In this document: piece after piece, positions 55,214-64,000 of the stretch
Numbering within the stretch: position 1 is the first letter of the stretch
Layout: every line of letters begins with the position of its first letter
Source of the DNA: Synechococcus sp. BIOS-U3-1
GTDB lineage: Bacteria > Cyanobacteriota > Cyanobacteriia > PCC-6307 > Cyanobiaceae
Direction: 5' to 3'
Length of the DNA: 64,000 bases
NCBI RefSeq assembly: GCF_014279975.1
Contig: NZ_CP047936.1
Location: 1,364,001 to 1,428,000, forward strand
Program-made: the position numbers and the translations under genes
Notes under the pieces: generated by a model
Databases searched by the model: none
Told to the model about the DNA's origin: nothing
What the model saw: the letters and a program-made list of their open reading frames with translations, nothing else

Positions 55214-57025
55214 GTGAGCGACGGACTGACAGCCACATCTAATGCGCATGAGGCCGTTGTGTCTTCTGTGCTGGATGCGCCTGCAGCGCGCACAGAGTCA
55301 ATCGACACAGCACTGTCAAAAGCTGAGAAAAGGAAGCTTTACAGCGGCCATCTACGGGAGCCCCTGCAGTCGGAACTGCTGAACGACGAGATCCGTTTCA
55401 GTGAAGATGCCATTCAACTTCTGAAGTTCCACGGCAGCTATCAGCAAAACCATCGCGAACTGCGCAAAACCGACAAGGTGCGCTGCTGGCAGATGATGCT
55501 GCGTCTACGCAATCCAGGTGGTCGGGTACCGGCTGATCTGTTTGTCGCTCTGGATGACCTCTCCGACCGCTACGGCGACGGCACACTTCGCGCAACCACC
55601 CGCCAAGCCTTTCAGATGCACGGGGTGCCGAAAGGTGACCTAAAGACCGTGATCGGCACAATCATCACCAATCTCGGCTCAACCCTTGCCGCCTGTGGTG
55701 ATATCAACCGCAACGTGATGGCGCCACCTGCGCCGTTCGAGAAGGGTGCTTATCCCGCCGCGAGGGTACTTGCCGATCAAATCGCTGATCTGCTTAGTCC
55801 TGAGGCGGCTGAGGGGTCTTACCTGGACATGTGGATCGACGGAGACCACAGCTACCGATTTCAGCCAGCCACAAGGGTGCGCAAGGCCCGCGACCGCCAG
55901 CAGAAGGGAGGTGTCTTTTCCGGCAGCGGGGCTGAACCTCTCTACGGCGACACCTACCTGCCTCGCAAATTCAAGGTTGCCGTCACCGTGCCTGGTGACA
56001 ATTCTGTAGATCTGCTGACTCAGGACATCGGTCTTGTGGCATTTGCCGATGCCTCAGGCGCCCTGAAAGGCTGCAATGTCTATGTGGGCGGCGGCATGGG
56101 CCGAACCCACAACCAGGAAGACACGTTTGCAAGAACCGCTGACGTGCTGGGCTACGTAAAAGCGGAGGACATCTTCGATCTGCTTCAGGCGATTATGGCT
56201 TTGCAGAGGGACCACGGAGATCGGGAAGTCCGCAAGCACGCCCGCATGAAATATCTCCTGCATCAGCGTGGAATCACCTGGTTCAAATCAACACTGCGAA
56301 AGCATTACTTCAGAGGTGAACTGAAGGGCATGCGCCAAGAACCGGTTGCGAAGCTTCAGGACTACCTCGGTTGGCACCGTCAGAAAAAAGGGCTCTGGTT
56401 CGTCGGTCTTCCGATGATGTGCGGACGGCTGGAAGGTGCGGTGAAGAAAGGACTGCGCAACATTGTGCAGACCTATCAGTTGGAAATCCGCCTGACCGCC
56501 AATCAGGACCTCCTGCTCTGCAACATCGGAGCTGCACAAAAAACATCAATCAAGCGAGCACTCGCCGAACTGGGCTTTGAGCTTCCAGGAGAACCAGCCC
56601 CACTGGCACGCCACGCCATTGCCTGTCCAGCCCTGCCGACATGTGGCCTGGCGATTACAGAGGCCGAGCGAATTCTCCCCGATGTGCTCGATCGTCTGGA
56701 TGCGTTATTGCAAAAACTGGGTATCGACCAGTCACTGCTAGTGCGCATGACCGGATGCCCCAATGGCTGCGCCCGGCCGTACATGGCCGAACTTGCTTTA
56801 GTGGGCAGTGGCCTAAATCAATATCAGCTCTGGTTGGGTGGCACGCCGAATCTTCAGGTGCTCGCCAGGCCGTTCCTTCAGAAGATGCCCCTCGATCAAC
56901 TGGAAACAACGCTGGAGCCCTTGCTGATCAACTGGAAACAGTGCGGAGTCAGGCGCAGTTTCGGAGCTCATGTCAACCGACTCGGAGACGAGTTGGTTCA
57001 ACAATTACTGGCAACGGAGGCATAG
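55214..57025 (+). CDS. sir: Ferredoxin-sulfite reductase
   Basis: About 603 residues from GTG 55214; longer in-frame starts reach back to 55109 but would overlap glyS. Two ferredoxin-like halves; A-T-T-R-Q-A-F-Q-M-H and G-D-I-N-R-N-V-M-A-P-P in the first. The siroheme and 4Fe-4S ligands lie in C-P-A-L-P-T-C-G-L-A and T-G-C-P-N-G-C-A-R-P-Y. The enzyme reduces sulfite to sulfide with ferredoxin electrons, feeding cysteine and MetY. Its end overlaps the convergent dipeptidase gene by 28 bases. Confidence 0.95.
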   Translation: MSDGLTATSNAHEAVVSSVLDAPAARTESIDTALSKAEKRKLYSGHLREPLQSELLNDEIRFSEDAIQLLKFHGSYQQNHRELRKTDKVRCWQMMLRLRNPGGRVPADLFVALDDLSDRYGDGTLRATTRQAFQMHGVPKGDLKTVIGTIITNLGSTLAACGDINRNVMAPPAPFEKGAYPAARVLADQIADLLSPEAAEGSYLDMWIDGDHSYRFQPATRVRKARDRQQKGGVFSGSGAEPLYGDTYLPRKFKVAVTVPGDNSVDLLTQDIGLVAFADASGALKGCNVYVGGGMGRTHNQEDTFARTADVLGYVKAEDIFDLLQAIMALQRDHGDREVRKHARMKYLLHQRGITWFKSTLRKHYFRGELKGMRQEPVAKLQDYLGWHRQKKGLWFVGLPMMCGRLEGAVKKGLRNIVQTYQLEIRLTANQDLLLCNIGAAQKTSIKRALAELGFELPGEPAPLARHAIACPALPTCGLAITEAERILPDVLDRLDALLQKLGIDQSLLVRMTGCPNGCARPYMAELALVGSGLNQYQLWLGGTPNLQVLARPFLQKMPLDQLETTLEPLLINWKQCGVRRSFGAHVNRLGDELVQQLLATEA

Positions 57026-57726
57026 ATAGCCCCAGGATTGTTTTGTTGCCAGGCCCAAAGCTGATCCCCATGACTGAAGTGCCACCACTCATTGGGATGC
57101 CTAGCAAAGCCAGCTCTGGTCATCACCTCATTCAGCAGACAACGACGGCGGTGCCACCGAGCCGCCTCACCGTGAGGATTCGCTTCAGCCTCCTGCGCAT
57201 GGTGATCGGGAATGGACTGATCGCCGATGGCATCGATGTCACCACCCATCTCCAGAGGTTCTCCAGAACTGTCTGCAAGGGTGAGATCCACCGCGGCACC
57301 GGTGCTGTGAGGAGGTGGTGTGCAGGGATCTGGACTCGGAGGAGCCCAGAAACGCGCCACATCGGTCTGCACCTGTTCAAGAGCTGCAGCCATCAACGGG
57401 TCTGAAGGATCAAAGCCCTGAATACGGCATTGCTCCTGAACCGCGTACTCCACCATGAAGGCCTGCACACGGATCGGCCTCCACGCATCGAAGATCGCCA
57501 GCTGCACAGTGCCAACCTCAGGATCACTGCTCAGCAACAAATGGTTCTGCGCAGCAACCAGACGCTCCAGAACGCCAGAACGAAGTCGGTAGGGATCGGC
57601 ATCCACGCCATAAGGAGCACCCACAGAGGCATAGGGATGGGGCTCAAGACAAAGGAAGCGAGGCTTGAGCGATACAAGCGTTTCACCGCAGTCATCGATC
57701 ACCACATCGCTCCAGGGACGACGCAT
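56998..57726 (-). CDS. D-alanyl-D-alanine dipeptidase, VanX/DdpX type (M15D)
   Basis: 242 residues. D-A-W-R83-P, P-H140-S-T-G-A-A-V-D147-L and N-E213-W-W-H216-F-S-H-G-D carry the catalytic Arg, zinc ligands and Glu of M15D peptidases. It has no signal peptide, so it would act in the cytoplasm on D-Ala-D-Ala, which fits cell-wall turnover and not vancomycin resistance; no vanH/vanA genes are near. It follows recG by 60 bases. Confidence 0.92.
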   Translation of the reverse strand: MRRPWSDVVIDDCGETLVSLKPRFLCLEPHPYASVGAPYGVDADPYRLRSGVLERLVAAQNHLLLSSDPEVGTVQLAIFDAWRPIRVQAFMVEYAVQEQCRIQGFDPSDPLMAAALEQVQTDVARFWAPPSPDPCTPPPHSTGAAVDLTLADSSGEPLEMGGDIDAIGDQSIPDHHAQEAEANPHGEAARWHRRRCLLNEVMTRAGFARHPNEWWHFSHGDQLWAWQQNNPGAIYASVASNC

Positions 57727-57786
57727 CCGATCTCAGAACGCAGGCAGCCATCGTATGGGGAGACCATCCACAACGAGCTGATGGGT

Positions 57787-60321
57787 TCAGTTCAGTTGAG
57801 CAGCCGATGTGACACGACTGCGCTGCTCATCTAAAAGGCGCCTAAGCACCACGTAATCCCTGAGCTCTGGATCCTCACGCAAAATGTCTGCTGCTTCTTC
57901 ACGCGCTTCCTCAAGAACAGATCCATCATCAGCAAGGCTTGCGAGCGCCAGATCCGGCAGGCCCGATTGACGAGTTCCTAGAACCTGACCTGGTCCCCGA
58001 AGTCGCAGATCCATTTCAGCGATCTCGAAGCCGTCGGTGGAGCGCACCAGCACCTCCAGTCGCTGGCGGGCGAGGGGGTTACGACTGTCATTGATCAGCA
58101 AGCAGTGGGAGGCGGCCGCGCCTCGACCGACACGACCACGCAGCTGATGCAGCTGCGCGAGTCCAAAACGGTCGGCATGGTCGATCACCATCACACTGGC
58201 CTCCGGCACATCTACGCCGACCTCCACAACCGTGGTCGAGACCAAAACCTTGGTCTCCCCTGAAGCGAAGGATCTGATCACAGACTGCTTGTCTGCACTG
58301 GCAAGACGTCCGTGCAGGAGTCCCACCGGAAGATCAGGGAACACCTCATCGGCCAGCTGCCGATGTACGTCCACAGCTGAACGCAAATCCATCTTTTCGG
58401 ACTCCTCCACCAGAGGCAGCACGACATAAGCCCTCTGGCCCTTATCCACCTCGTCTCGGATCAAGGAATAGGCCTCGTCGCGATTCGAACCGGTGATCAT
58501 CGCGGTACGGATCGGCGTACGGCCTGGGGGTAATTCATCGATCTGACTGACATCCAGATCACCGTGCAGAGAGAGCGCCAAGGTGCGGGGAATCGGCGTT
58601 GCCGTCATGGTCAGCAGATGAGGCTGCAGACCCTTTCCGAGCAAACGGTTACGTTGACGCACGCCGAAACGGTGCTGTTCGTCTACGACCACGAGGCCAA
58701 GACGAGCGAAGGCCACCGGATCCTCGAGGAGGGCGTGTGTACCGACCAGAATTTTGCATGCTCCAGAAGCAACGTCAGCAAGGATCCTGCGCCGTTGCTT
58801 CTGGGGAGTCGAACCTGTGAGTAGCTCAACAGTGACATGCAGAGCTGGCATCCAGCCGCAGAGACTGCGGTAGTGCTGCTCAGCGAGTACCTCGGTAGGA
58901 GCCATCATTGCCCCCTGCCAACCGGCCTGAATAGCTCTCAAAAGTGCTGCCACAGCAACGACCGTCTTGCCGCTGCCCACATCCCCTTGAACCAGTCGAG
59001 CCATTGGTTCCTGCCGATTTAAATCCGCTTCGATCTCCGCCAGCACCCGCTGCTGTGCAGCAGTGAATTCGAACGGCAGCATGTTGAGAAACTGACCCAG
59101 CAACCCATCGCGATCTGTAGCGCTGCTGCTCAGAGAGGGAGCGGAGCGCTGCTTCAGTGCCGCGCGGCGTTGCATCAAGCCGAGCTGAAGCAGCAAAAAT
59201 TCATCAAAGACCAGGCGATGCCTGGCCTGCTGAAGTTGATCGGATGACTCAGGGCGGTGAATCGCCACCAAGGCTCGATCTCGACTGAGCAGCTGCCGTG
59301 CATCCCGCCGGACCCTGGGAAGTGGCTCCGGCCATAGACGCACCGATGGCAGGACACGTTCGATCAGGGATCGAAAGCGGTCCGCTGTCAGCCCCTCCGT
59401 TAGCGGATACACTGGCAAAAGCCTGCCAATACGGCTGGAACGAAGTGGTGCCTGAGCACTTTCCATCACTTCGATCAGTGGATCCTGAAAACTGATTCCA
59501 TAGGGCCCACTTTTGACAAGACCACTAACAGCCACCGTGGCTCCATTGGGGTATTGACGGGTTTGACCATGCAAATAAGAGGGATTGCTGAACCGCTTGC
59601 CCGCTAGGAAACGGGTCACCTTGATCCGTGCTGTCGGATCCTGAAGCTGCAGCTCAATGATCGACAGATTGGGATTACGGGGACTGGTGAAGCCATGGCA
59701 GCGGCGCACCGTTGCCACGATCGTCGCTGTTTCACCAGGCACAAGGGCATCGATGCGTCGCAGTGCGGAATAGTCGACGTAATCCCTGGGGTAGTGGAGG
59801 ATCAGATCACGCACCAGCAACAGCCCCAAGCTGGCCAGCCGTTCCGCAAGTTTCGGACCGATCCCTTTCACCTGGGCGAGTGGACTGTCGAGACCGGGAG
59901 CGGCGGACGTGGATGCAGCAGAGGACGACGATCGTTGGGCAACCTTCAAACGTGGAGGAGCCATAGGTGCTGATGGCTCAAGCCGCTGGCGCAGAGCATG
60001 AAGCCATTGCCTGACGACAGTGACCTGTCGGCGGCGGGCTGCATCGTCCAGGGATGCATAGTCGGCGAATCCCTCCGCCAAAGCCTGAAGCCGAGGCGGA
60101 ACATCGCCTGGCAAAGGAATCTGCGGAGGAGTTGCCAACTCGCGCAGCATGAAGCTGTGAAAGCGTTCATGGCGGCCTTGAAGATTGCTGAAACCCCGGT
60201 CGACCTCGAGTGACAACGCTTGCTGCAGAGGTCGGATCCACACCAGGAATCTCTCAAGAGCCTGGAAGTCCAGGCCGGCATTCAACTGAGTTGAGGAGTC
60301 TCCGGCTGGTTGGGCCACCAA
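57787..60321 (-). CDS. recG: ATP-dependent DNA helicase RecG
   Basis: 844 residues from GTG 60321, longer than E. coli RecG because of an N-terminal extension of about 150 residues (as in other cyanobacteria). Wedge domain V-K-G-I-G-P-K-L-A-E-R-L, Walker A V-Q-G-D-V-G-S-G-K-T, box D-E-Q-H-R-F-G, and motif VI with Q-L-R-G-R-V-G-R-G. RecG reverses stalled forks. The gene start overlaps the end of the unknown gene upstream by 40 bases. Confidence 0.96.
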   Translation of the reverse strand: MVAQPAGDSSTQLNAGLDFQALERFLVWIRPLQQALSLEVDRGFSNLQGRHERFHSFMLRELATPPQIPLPGDVPPRLQALAEGFADYASLDDAARRRQVTVVRQWLHALRQRLEPSAPMAPPRLKVAQRSSSSAASTSAAPGLDSPLAQVKGIGPKLAERLASLGLLLVRDLILHYPRDYVDYSALRRIDALVPGETATIVATVRRCHGFTSPRNPNLSIIELQLQDPTARIKVTRFLAGKRFSNPSYLHGQTRQYPNGATVAVSGLVKSGPYGISFQDPLIEVMESAQAPLRSSRIGRLLPVYPLTEGLTADRFRSLIERVLPSVRLWPEPLPRVRRDARQLLSRDRALVAIHRPESSDQLQQARHRLVFDEFLLLQLGLMQRRAALKQRSAPSLSSSATDRDGLLGQFLNMLPFEFTAAQQRVLAEIEADLNRQEPMARLVQGDVGSGKTVVAVAALLRAIQAGWQGAMMAPTEVLAEQHYRSLCGWMPALHVTVELLTGSTPQKQRRRILADVASGACKILVGTHALLEDPVAFARLGLVVVDEQHRFGVRQRNRLLGKGLQPHLLTMTATPIPRTLALSLHGDLDVSQIDELPPGRTPIRTAMITGSNRDEAYSLIRDEVDKGQRAYVVLPLVEESEKMDLRSAVDVHRQLADEVFPDLPVGLLHGRLASADKQSVIRSFASGETKVLVSTTVVEVGVDVPEASVMVIDHADRFGLAQLHQLRGRVGRGAAASHCLLINDSRNPLARQRLEVLVRSTDGFEIAEMDLRLRGPGQVLGTRQSGLPDLALASLADDGSVLEEAREEAADILREDPELRDYVVLRRLLDEQRSRVTSAAQLN

Positions 60322-61436
60322 TCGTTCTGAACCTCTCGGACACTGGCGCGACGCAGCCAGTGTCGCTCTTTCAGCAGCAAAGTGCTTAGATCACGACGTT
60401 GCAAACGAAGCTGGCTGCGGCTGCGTCTCAGAGCGTGATCATCGAACTCAAGCTCAGACGGTCTCATCAAGACGCAAGCGGTGTCCATCCCCTGGTCATC
60501 ACCGGCCAACGACAGAGGCAGCGTCAGCCTCAGCACATTGGAGGGTGCCGATTGCGATGGCAGCTGACCACTGTTGACGGCATCTAGAAGCTGAATGGGA
60601 AGCAGACTGCGCGTCACCCCCGCACGCATCAGCTCAACATTCACAGCGTGGGACACATTGCGCAGCCTGCGAATCAAGGCGGAATCCACAGAATCCATCC
60701 AACTCAACAGGCCGCTTGCTGTCGACGGCATGAGTTGATCGCTCAACTGAGCCATGGGTTCCTGATTGGAGTCGCCTGATTCAAGGCCGCTCTGAGACTC
60801 CTGGGAGGACTCGACCTGATCCAGTGATTCACCGGCCATAACGAACAGCGAGCGCAGAATCTCCAGCTCAGACAGCTCAGACCCTGAATCAGGTGGGGTC
60901 AGTGACTGAGGGTCCGTCGCTTCGGAACGATCAAGCTGATCCTCTGCGGCAGAGGGCGGATCATTCGGCAGCAGACCCTCCAGAAGATCGGGACGTTCCA
61001 GCGGCAAATCGAGTCCCAGCTCAATACCCGGAGACGGTGCGTCGACAACTGGTGTCTCGACGCTGCTGGAGGCGCGATCCGCAAGATTTCGGAATTGCTG
61101 CACTCGTGACCGTCGCTCTTCGTCCTGAAGACGTACGGCCAGTACGAGCAGCTGTTCAATCGTGATCATCGATGAAGCACGCTGAACGAGCGCATCAATG
61201 CGTTGCTGCAACACCTTCTGGTGGTCGGAGAGTGATGCGCGATGCAGAGGAGAAAGAGAGCAGAGAAGGTGGCGAATCGCCGCTTTGACGGCGGTGGGAA
61301 GGATCCAACGCACCAGTTCCAGATACCGGGCCTGCTCTCTGTAGAGATGCGGAGCTAGAGAATGACAGCGCTCTTCCAGACGTGCGAGCTGCACGCCTGG
61401 ATCATGTGCGTGACGACTCCCAGGCGATCCTGTCAA
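60282..61436 (-). CDS. Conserved hypothetical protein between tsf and recG
   Basis: 384 residues. Helical N-terminal 120 residues (Y-L-E-L-V-R-W-I-L-P-T-A-V-K-A-A-I), a long acidic low-complexity middle (Ser/Glu/Gln/Pro-rich, about 130-245) and a C-terminal part rich in Arg and Leu (R-R-S-R-S-Q-L-R-L-Q-R-R-D-L). No known domain. It starts 2 bases after the tsf stop and overlaps recG by 40 bases, so it is tightly coupled with both. The same place in other picocyanobacteria probably holds its relatives; the role is not known. Confidence 0.75.
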   Translation of the reverse strand: MTGSPGSRHAHDPGVQLARLEERCHSLAPHLYREQARYLELVRWILPTAVKAAIRHLLCSLSPLHRASLSDHQKVLQQRIDALVQRASSMITIEQLLVLAVRLQDEERRSRVQQFRNLADRASSSVETPVVDAPSPGIELGLDLPLERPDLLEGLLPNDPPSAAEDQLDRSEATDPQSLTPPDSGSELSELEILRSLFVMAGESLDQVESSQESQSGLESGDSNQEPMAQLSDQLMPSTASGLLSWMDSVDSALIRRLRNVSHAVNVELMRAGVTRSLLPIQLLDAVNSGQLPSQSAPSNVLRLTLPLSLAGDDQGMDTACVLMRPSELEFDDHALRRSRSQLRLQRRDLSTLLLKERHWLRRASVREVQNDWWPNQPETPQLS

Positions 61437-61438
61437 GA

Positions 61439-62098
61439 TCAGCCTTTCGACATTGAGGCGACTTCTGCAGCGAAGTCGGACTCCTCGATCTCAATGCCCT
61501 CACCAAGGGTGTAGCGGGTGAAGCGACGCACCTTGACGTTTTCACCAATCTTGCCTGCCGTCTGTTTCACGAGCTCCGCCACAGTGAGGGAGCTGTCCTT
61601 GATGAAGGGCTGTTCCATCAGGGCGAGTTCCTTGAGGCGCTTATTGATGCGACCCTCAACGATTTTCTCCTTCATCTGCTCGGGCTTGCCTTCAAGGTCA
61701 TCACGACCCATTTCGATCGATTTCTCGCGCTCGCGGATCTCCGCAGGAATCTCATCCGTGGTGACGTATTCCACACCAGGACAGGCAGCGACCTGCATAG
61801 AGACGTCGCGCAGTAATTCCTGGAACATGTCCCCGCGTGCAACGAAATCGGTTTCGCAGTTGATTTCGATCAGCACACCGACACGGGCACCCGTGTGGAT
61901 ATAGCTGCCGATAGCACCCTCAGCGGCAGTGCGACCAGATTTCTTTTCAGCGCTGGCGATCCCTTTCTGACGCAGCCACTCAACGGCTTTGTCGGCATCA
62001 CCATCGGTTGCTGCAAGAGCTTTCTTGCAATCCATCATTCCCGCGCCGGTCTTGTCGCGGAGTTCCTTAACGAGCTTGGCGGATACGGCAACAGCCAT
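61439..62098 (-). CDS. tsf: Translation elongation factor Ts
   Basis: 219 residues from ATG 62098. The start [22 protein letters not shown] and the [12 protein letters not shown] and C-E-T-D-F-V-A-R-G blocks are those of EF-Ts, which reloads EF-Tu with GTP. An in-frame start at 62128 would add ten residues without family support. It lies behind rpsB, separated by a terminator hairpin. Confidence 0.97.
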   Translation of the reverse strand: MAVAVSAKLVKELRDKTGAGMMDCKKALAATDGDADKAVEWLRQKGIASAEKKSGRTAAEGAIGSYIHTGARVGVLIEINCETDFVARGDMFQELLRDVSMQVAACPGVEYVTTDEIPAEIREREKSIEMGRDDLEGKPEQMKEKIVEGRINKRLKELALMEQPFIKDSSLTVAELVKQTAGKIGENVKVRRFTRYTLGEGIEIEESDFAAEVASMSKG

Positions 62099-62134
62099 CG
62101 GATGTGTTGGTGGAGGACGTTGGGACAAAAAGAT

Positions 62135-62162
62135 CCGCCTTCCCGCTCAGGCGGGAGGGCGG
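62135..62162 (-). terminator. Hairpin terminator/attenuator between rpsB and tsf
   Basis: On the minus strand CCGCCCTCCCGC pairs with GCGGGAAGGCGG (one G-T pair) around CTGA, followed by ATCTTTTTGTC. This is a typical intrinsic terminator, placed 36 bases ahead of the tsf start and 24 bases after the rpsB stop. Confidence 0.8.
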
Positions 62163-62186
62163 CGTGAACTTAGCGGCTAAAGCGAC

Positions 62187-62900
62187 TCAACCTTGGTCGG
62201 CGCCACGCTGCTCGTTGGAACCATGACGACCTTCGTTGATGGCATCAGCAAGGCGGCTCAACACCAGCTGCACGGAACGCACAGCATCGTCATTGCAAGG
62301 AATCGGCACCTCGCAGAGATCGGGGTCGCAGTTGGTGTCAAGCATCGACACCAAAGGAATATCAAGTTTGCGAGCCTCAAGCACAGCATTGGTCTCGCGA
62401 CGCTGGTCCACAAGGATCACCACATCGGGAAGTCGGCGCATGTTCTTCAGACCACCGAGGTACTTCTGAAGACGATCAAGCTCCCGGCGAAGTACAGCGG
62501 CTTCCTTCTTGGGGCGCATGGCGATCGCACCGCTGGACTCCATGCGCTCCAGATCTTTAAGGCGGTCGATCCGGGCCTTCATCGTGGTCCAGTTGGTGAG
62601 CATTCCACCCAGCCAACGCTGGTTGACGTAAGAAGCGCCACAACGAGCAGCTTCAAGTGCGATCACCTCGGAAGCCTGTTTCTTGGTTCCAACGAAGAGA
62701 AAACGTTTGCCGCTCCTAGCCGCAGTGCGTGTCCATTTGTAAGCGTTGTTCATGCAGACAGCGGTCTGCACGAGGTCGATGATGTGAACTCCGTTACGCG
62801 CGCAATAGATGTAGCGCGACATTTTGGGGTTCCAGCGACGGGTCTGGTGTCCGAAATGGGCACCAGCTTCCATCATCTCGGAGAGAGTGACGACTGCCAT
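62187..62900 (-). CDS. rpsB: 30S ribosomal protein S2
   Basis: 237 residues. It opens [27 protein letters not shown] and contains [22 protein letters not shown] and [12 protein letters not shown], all typical of S2. It starts the rpsB-tsf series. The opposite strand shows a 238-codon frame that is only a shadow. Confidence 0.98.
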   Translation of the reverse strand: MAVVTLSEMMEAGAHFGHQTRRWNPKMSRYIYCARNGVHIIDLVQTAVCMNNAYKWTRTAARSGKRFLFVGTKKQASEVIALEAARCGASYVNQRWLGGMLTNWTTMKARIDRLKDLERMESSGAIAMRPKKEAAVLRRELDRLQKYLGGLKNMRRLPDVVILVDQRRETNAVLEARKLDIPLVSMLDTNCDPDLCEVPIPCNDDAVRSVQLVLSRLADAINEGRHGSNEQRGADQG

Positions 62901-63035
62901 GGTTGTTAAGGGGTTTCGGGTTCGCCTCCACCTGTCAGGGATGGTGTGGTGAACCGTGGTTCAGATCACATCCAGCACCCGAAACAGACAGGTGTGCGGT
63001 TTGAAAGGACCCGCCAAACTTAACAAAGCACCGGC

Positions 63036-63968
63036 TCAGGACAGCCCTGCCTGACGCGCTTCTCGATACAAAGCCTCTACGCCGATACGGTTGAGCGGAA
63101 GTCTGAGCAGCTCAAGTGCCAGGGATGGTTGACCTAGGTGGATCAACCAGGCCAGCAAAGGTCGCAATGTGCGTTCGTTAAGTAGGCCCCCCAAGGTCAG
63201 CAGACCCCAGAGCAGGCGATGCATCCAGGTGAACTGGATGATCATTCGCACCCTGCGACTCGGATGCTTTCGATAGAACACAAGTCCCATTCGGGCGCGC
63301 TCACGCTCGACCCTGATGAGGTCGGGAATCTGAGCAAGGCGAAACGCGGGATGCCAGTGATAACCAACGGCTTCAGGACAGCGAACCAGCTCCACTCCCA
63401 TCTGGCGGAGTCGTTCACCCAGTTCGAGGTCCTCCCAGCCATACAACCTGAATCCTGTGTCAAAAAGACCAGACCGTTCGAGAACCTGTCGATCGATCGC
63501 GACATTTCCAGTTGCGAAATAAGCCCAGGAGAGATCACGCAGCTTGTGACGCTCTCCTGTTGGATTCTCGAAATCAGCGGTGTTGATCACAGCGCCGTAG
63601 GTGAAGCAGAGACGATTGCCAGAACGCTGCCATTGCCTCCTCAGTGCTCGCGCATGACTGGCCAGGAAGGTCGGCGTCACGACGAGATCACTGTCGATGA
63701 AGACGATCACATCACCGCGAGCGTGATCCACACCCCGGTTGCGTCCCTCGGCAGGTCCGCCATGGCTTTGCTCAATCAAGCGAACCCTTGAAAAAGTCTC
63801 CGCAGACGATCGAAGCCAGTCAGGGGTGCCATCGGTGGATCCGTCATCCACCACAACAACCTCATAGTTTTCAATCTCGGAGCAGGCGTTCTGACATTCC
63901 AGAGAACGCAGACACTTCTCAAGGATGTCGCGTCGGTTGTAAGTAGGAATGACGACGCTGATGAACAT
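63036..63968 (-). CDS. Glycosyltransferase family 2 protein
   Basis: 310 residues. GT-A fold: V-V-I-P-T-Y-N-R-R, V-V-V-D-D-G-S-T-D-G-T and the metal-binding D-S-D in V-F-I-D-S-D-L-V-V. F-D-T-G-F-R-L-Y-G-W-E-D-L-E-L-G is the acceptor-side ED box. No membrane segments apart from a hydrophobic patch near residue 250, so it is probably cytoplasmic or membrane-associated. Acceptor unknown; the genes that would show a surface polysaccharide locus lie outside the window. Confidence 0.9.
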   Translation of the reverse strand: MFISVVIPTYNRRDILEKCLRSLECQNACSEIENYEVVVVDDGSTDGTPDWLRSSAETFSRVRLIEQSHGGPAEGRNRGVDHARGDVIVFIDSDLVVTPTFLASHARALRRQWQRSGNRLCFTYGAVINTADFENPTGERHKLRDLSWAYFATGNVAIDRQVLERSGLFDTGFRLYGWEDLELGERLRQMGVELVRCPEAVGYHWHPAFRLAQIPDLIRVERERARMGLVFYRKHPSRRVRMIIQFTWMHRLLWGLLTLGGLLNERTLRPLLAWLIHLGQPSLALELLRLPLNRIGVEALYREARQAGLS

Positions 63969-64000
63969 CCGCCCGCATGGTGAGCCTTATTCAGTCAGCC

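Noticed and set aside
50701-57726. Vancomycin resistance cluster suggested by VanY- and VanX-type peptidases
   Set aside because: The genes are 5.5 kb apart with no vanH, vanA or vanRS; both types are normal in cyanobacterial cell-wall turnover.
62193-62909. 238-codon plus-strand frame
   Set aside because: It mirrors rpsB on the other strand over its full length; rpsB is certain.

Overview
The window looks like a marine picocyanobacterium of the Synechococcus type. It carries photosynthesis and pigment genes (ycf54, psbY, crtH, chlP), a glucosylglycerol-phosphate phosphatase used for salt acclimation, ferredoxin-type sulfite reductase, and many short conserved proteins of picocyanobacteria. 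Genes are dense on both strands, often overlap by 4 bases, and often start with GTG or TTG. The species cannot be fixed from the sequence alone.

Layout. 0-9 kb: start of a DEAD-box helicase, small conserved proteins, a TerC-type membrane protein, ycf54-pdxJ, an acyltransferase, a bolA-grxD pair, an alpha/beta hydrolase and an atypical OmpR-type regulator. 9-16.6 kb: glutamate decarboxylase, an AT-rich nitrilase-family gene, then crtH, a CDF-type transporter, trmFO, psbY and a gamma-carbonic anhydrase on the minus strand, and tRNA-Lys. 16.6-24.9 kb: an accessory stretch with a single-domain response regulator, several small orphan genes, an unexplained minus-strand unit ending in a terminator, a serine recombinase, a start-less coding remnant against tRNA-Pro, polyphosphate glucokinase, a Fur-family regulator with a palindromic promoter site, a repeat/metal-binding protein and a short SepF. 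24.9-35.5 kb: arsS-like radical SAM gene, stpA, a SemiSWEET, a GpsA-like 513-residue protein, a YhaO/YhaN (SbcD/SbcC-like) nuclease-ATPase pair and a NahK-like sugar kinase. 35.5-45 kb: orphan genes, a DOMON-like protein, a lytic transglycosylase, the metY-metA methionine pair, then an AT-rich group of small unknown genes. 45-64 kb: a probable typA-DUF309-lptA-lptB-lptF-ccsB operon, a VanY-type peptidase, chlP, glyS, sir, and a rpsB-tsf-unknown-recG-ddpX series, ending in a family 2 glycosyltransferase.

How parts fit together. MetA carries the glutamate that marks acetyl-CoA use, which matches the O-acetylhomoserine sulfhydrylase MetY next to it; Sir supplies the sulfide. BolA and the monothiol glutaredoxin probably act together on [2Fe-2S] clusters. 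LptA/B/F are lipopolysaccharide export parts. Ycf54 and ChlP belong to chlorophyll synthesis. No CRISPR array, prophage or biosynthetic gene cluster was seen. The points most worth a second look are the orphan minus-strand unit near 18 kb, the Fur-family gene with its operator and metal-binding repeat neighbour, the atypical receiver regulator, the GpsA-like protein, the metal-site changes in the CDF transporter and a 15-base tandem duplication across the yhaO/yhaN overlap.
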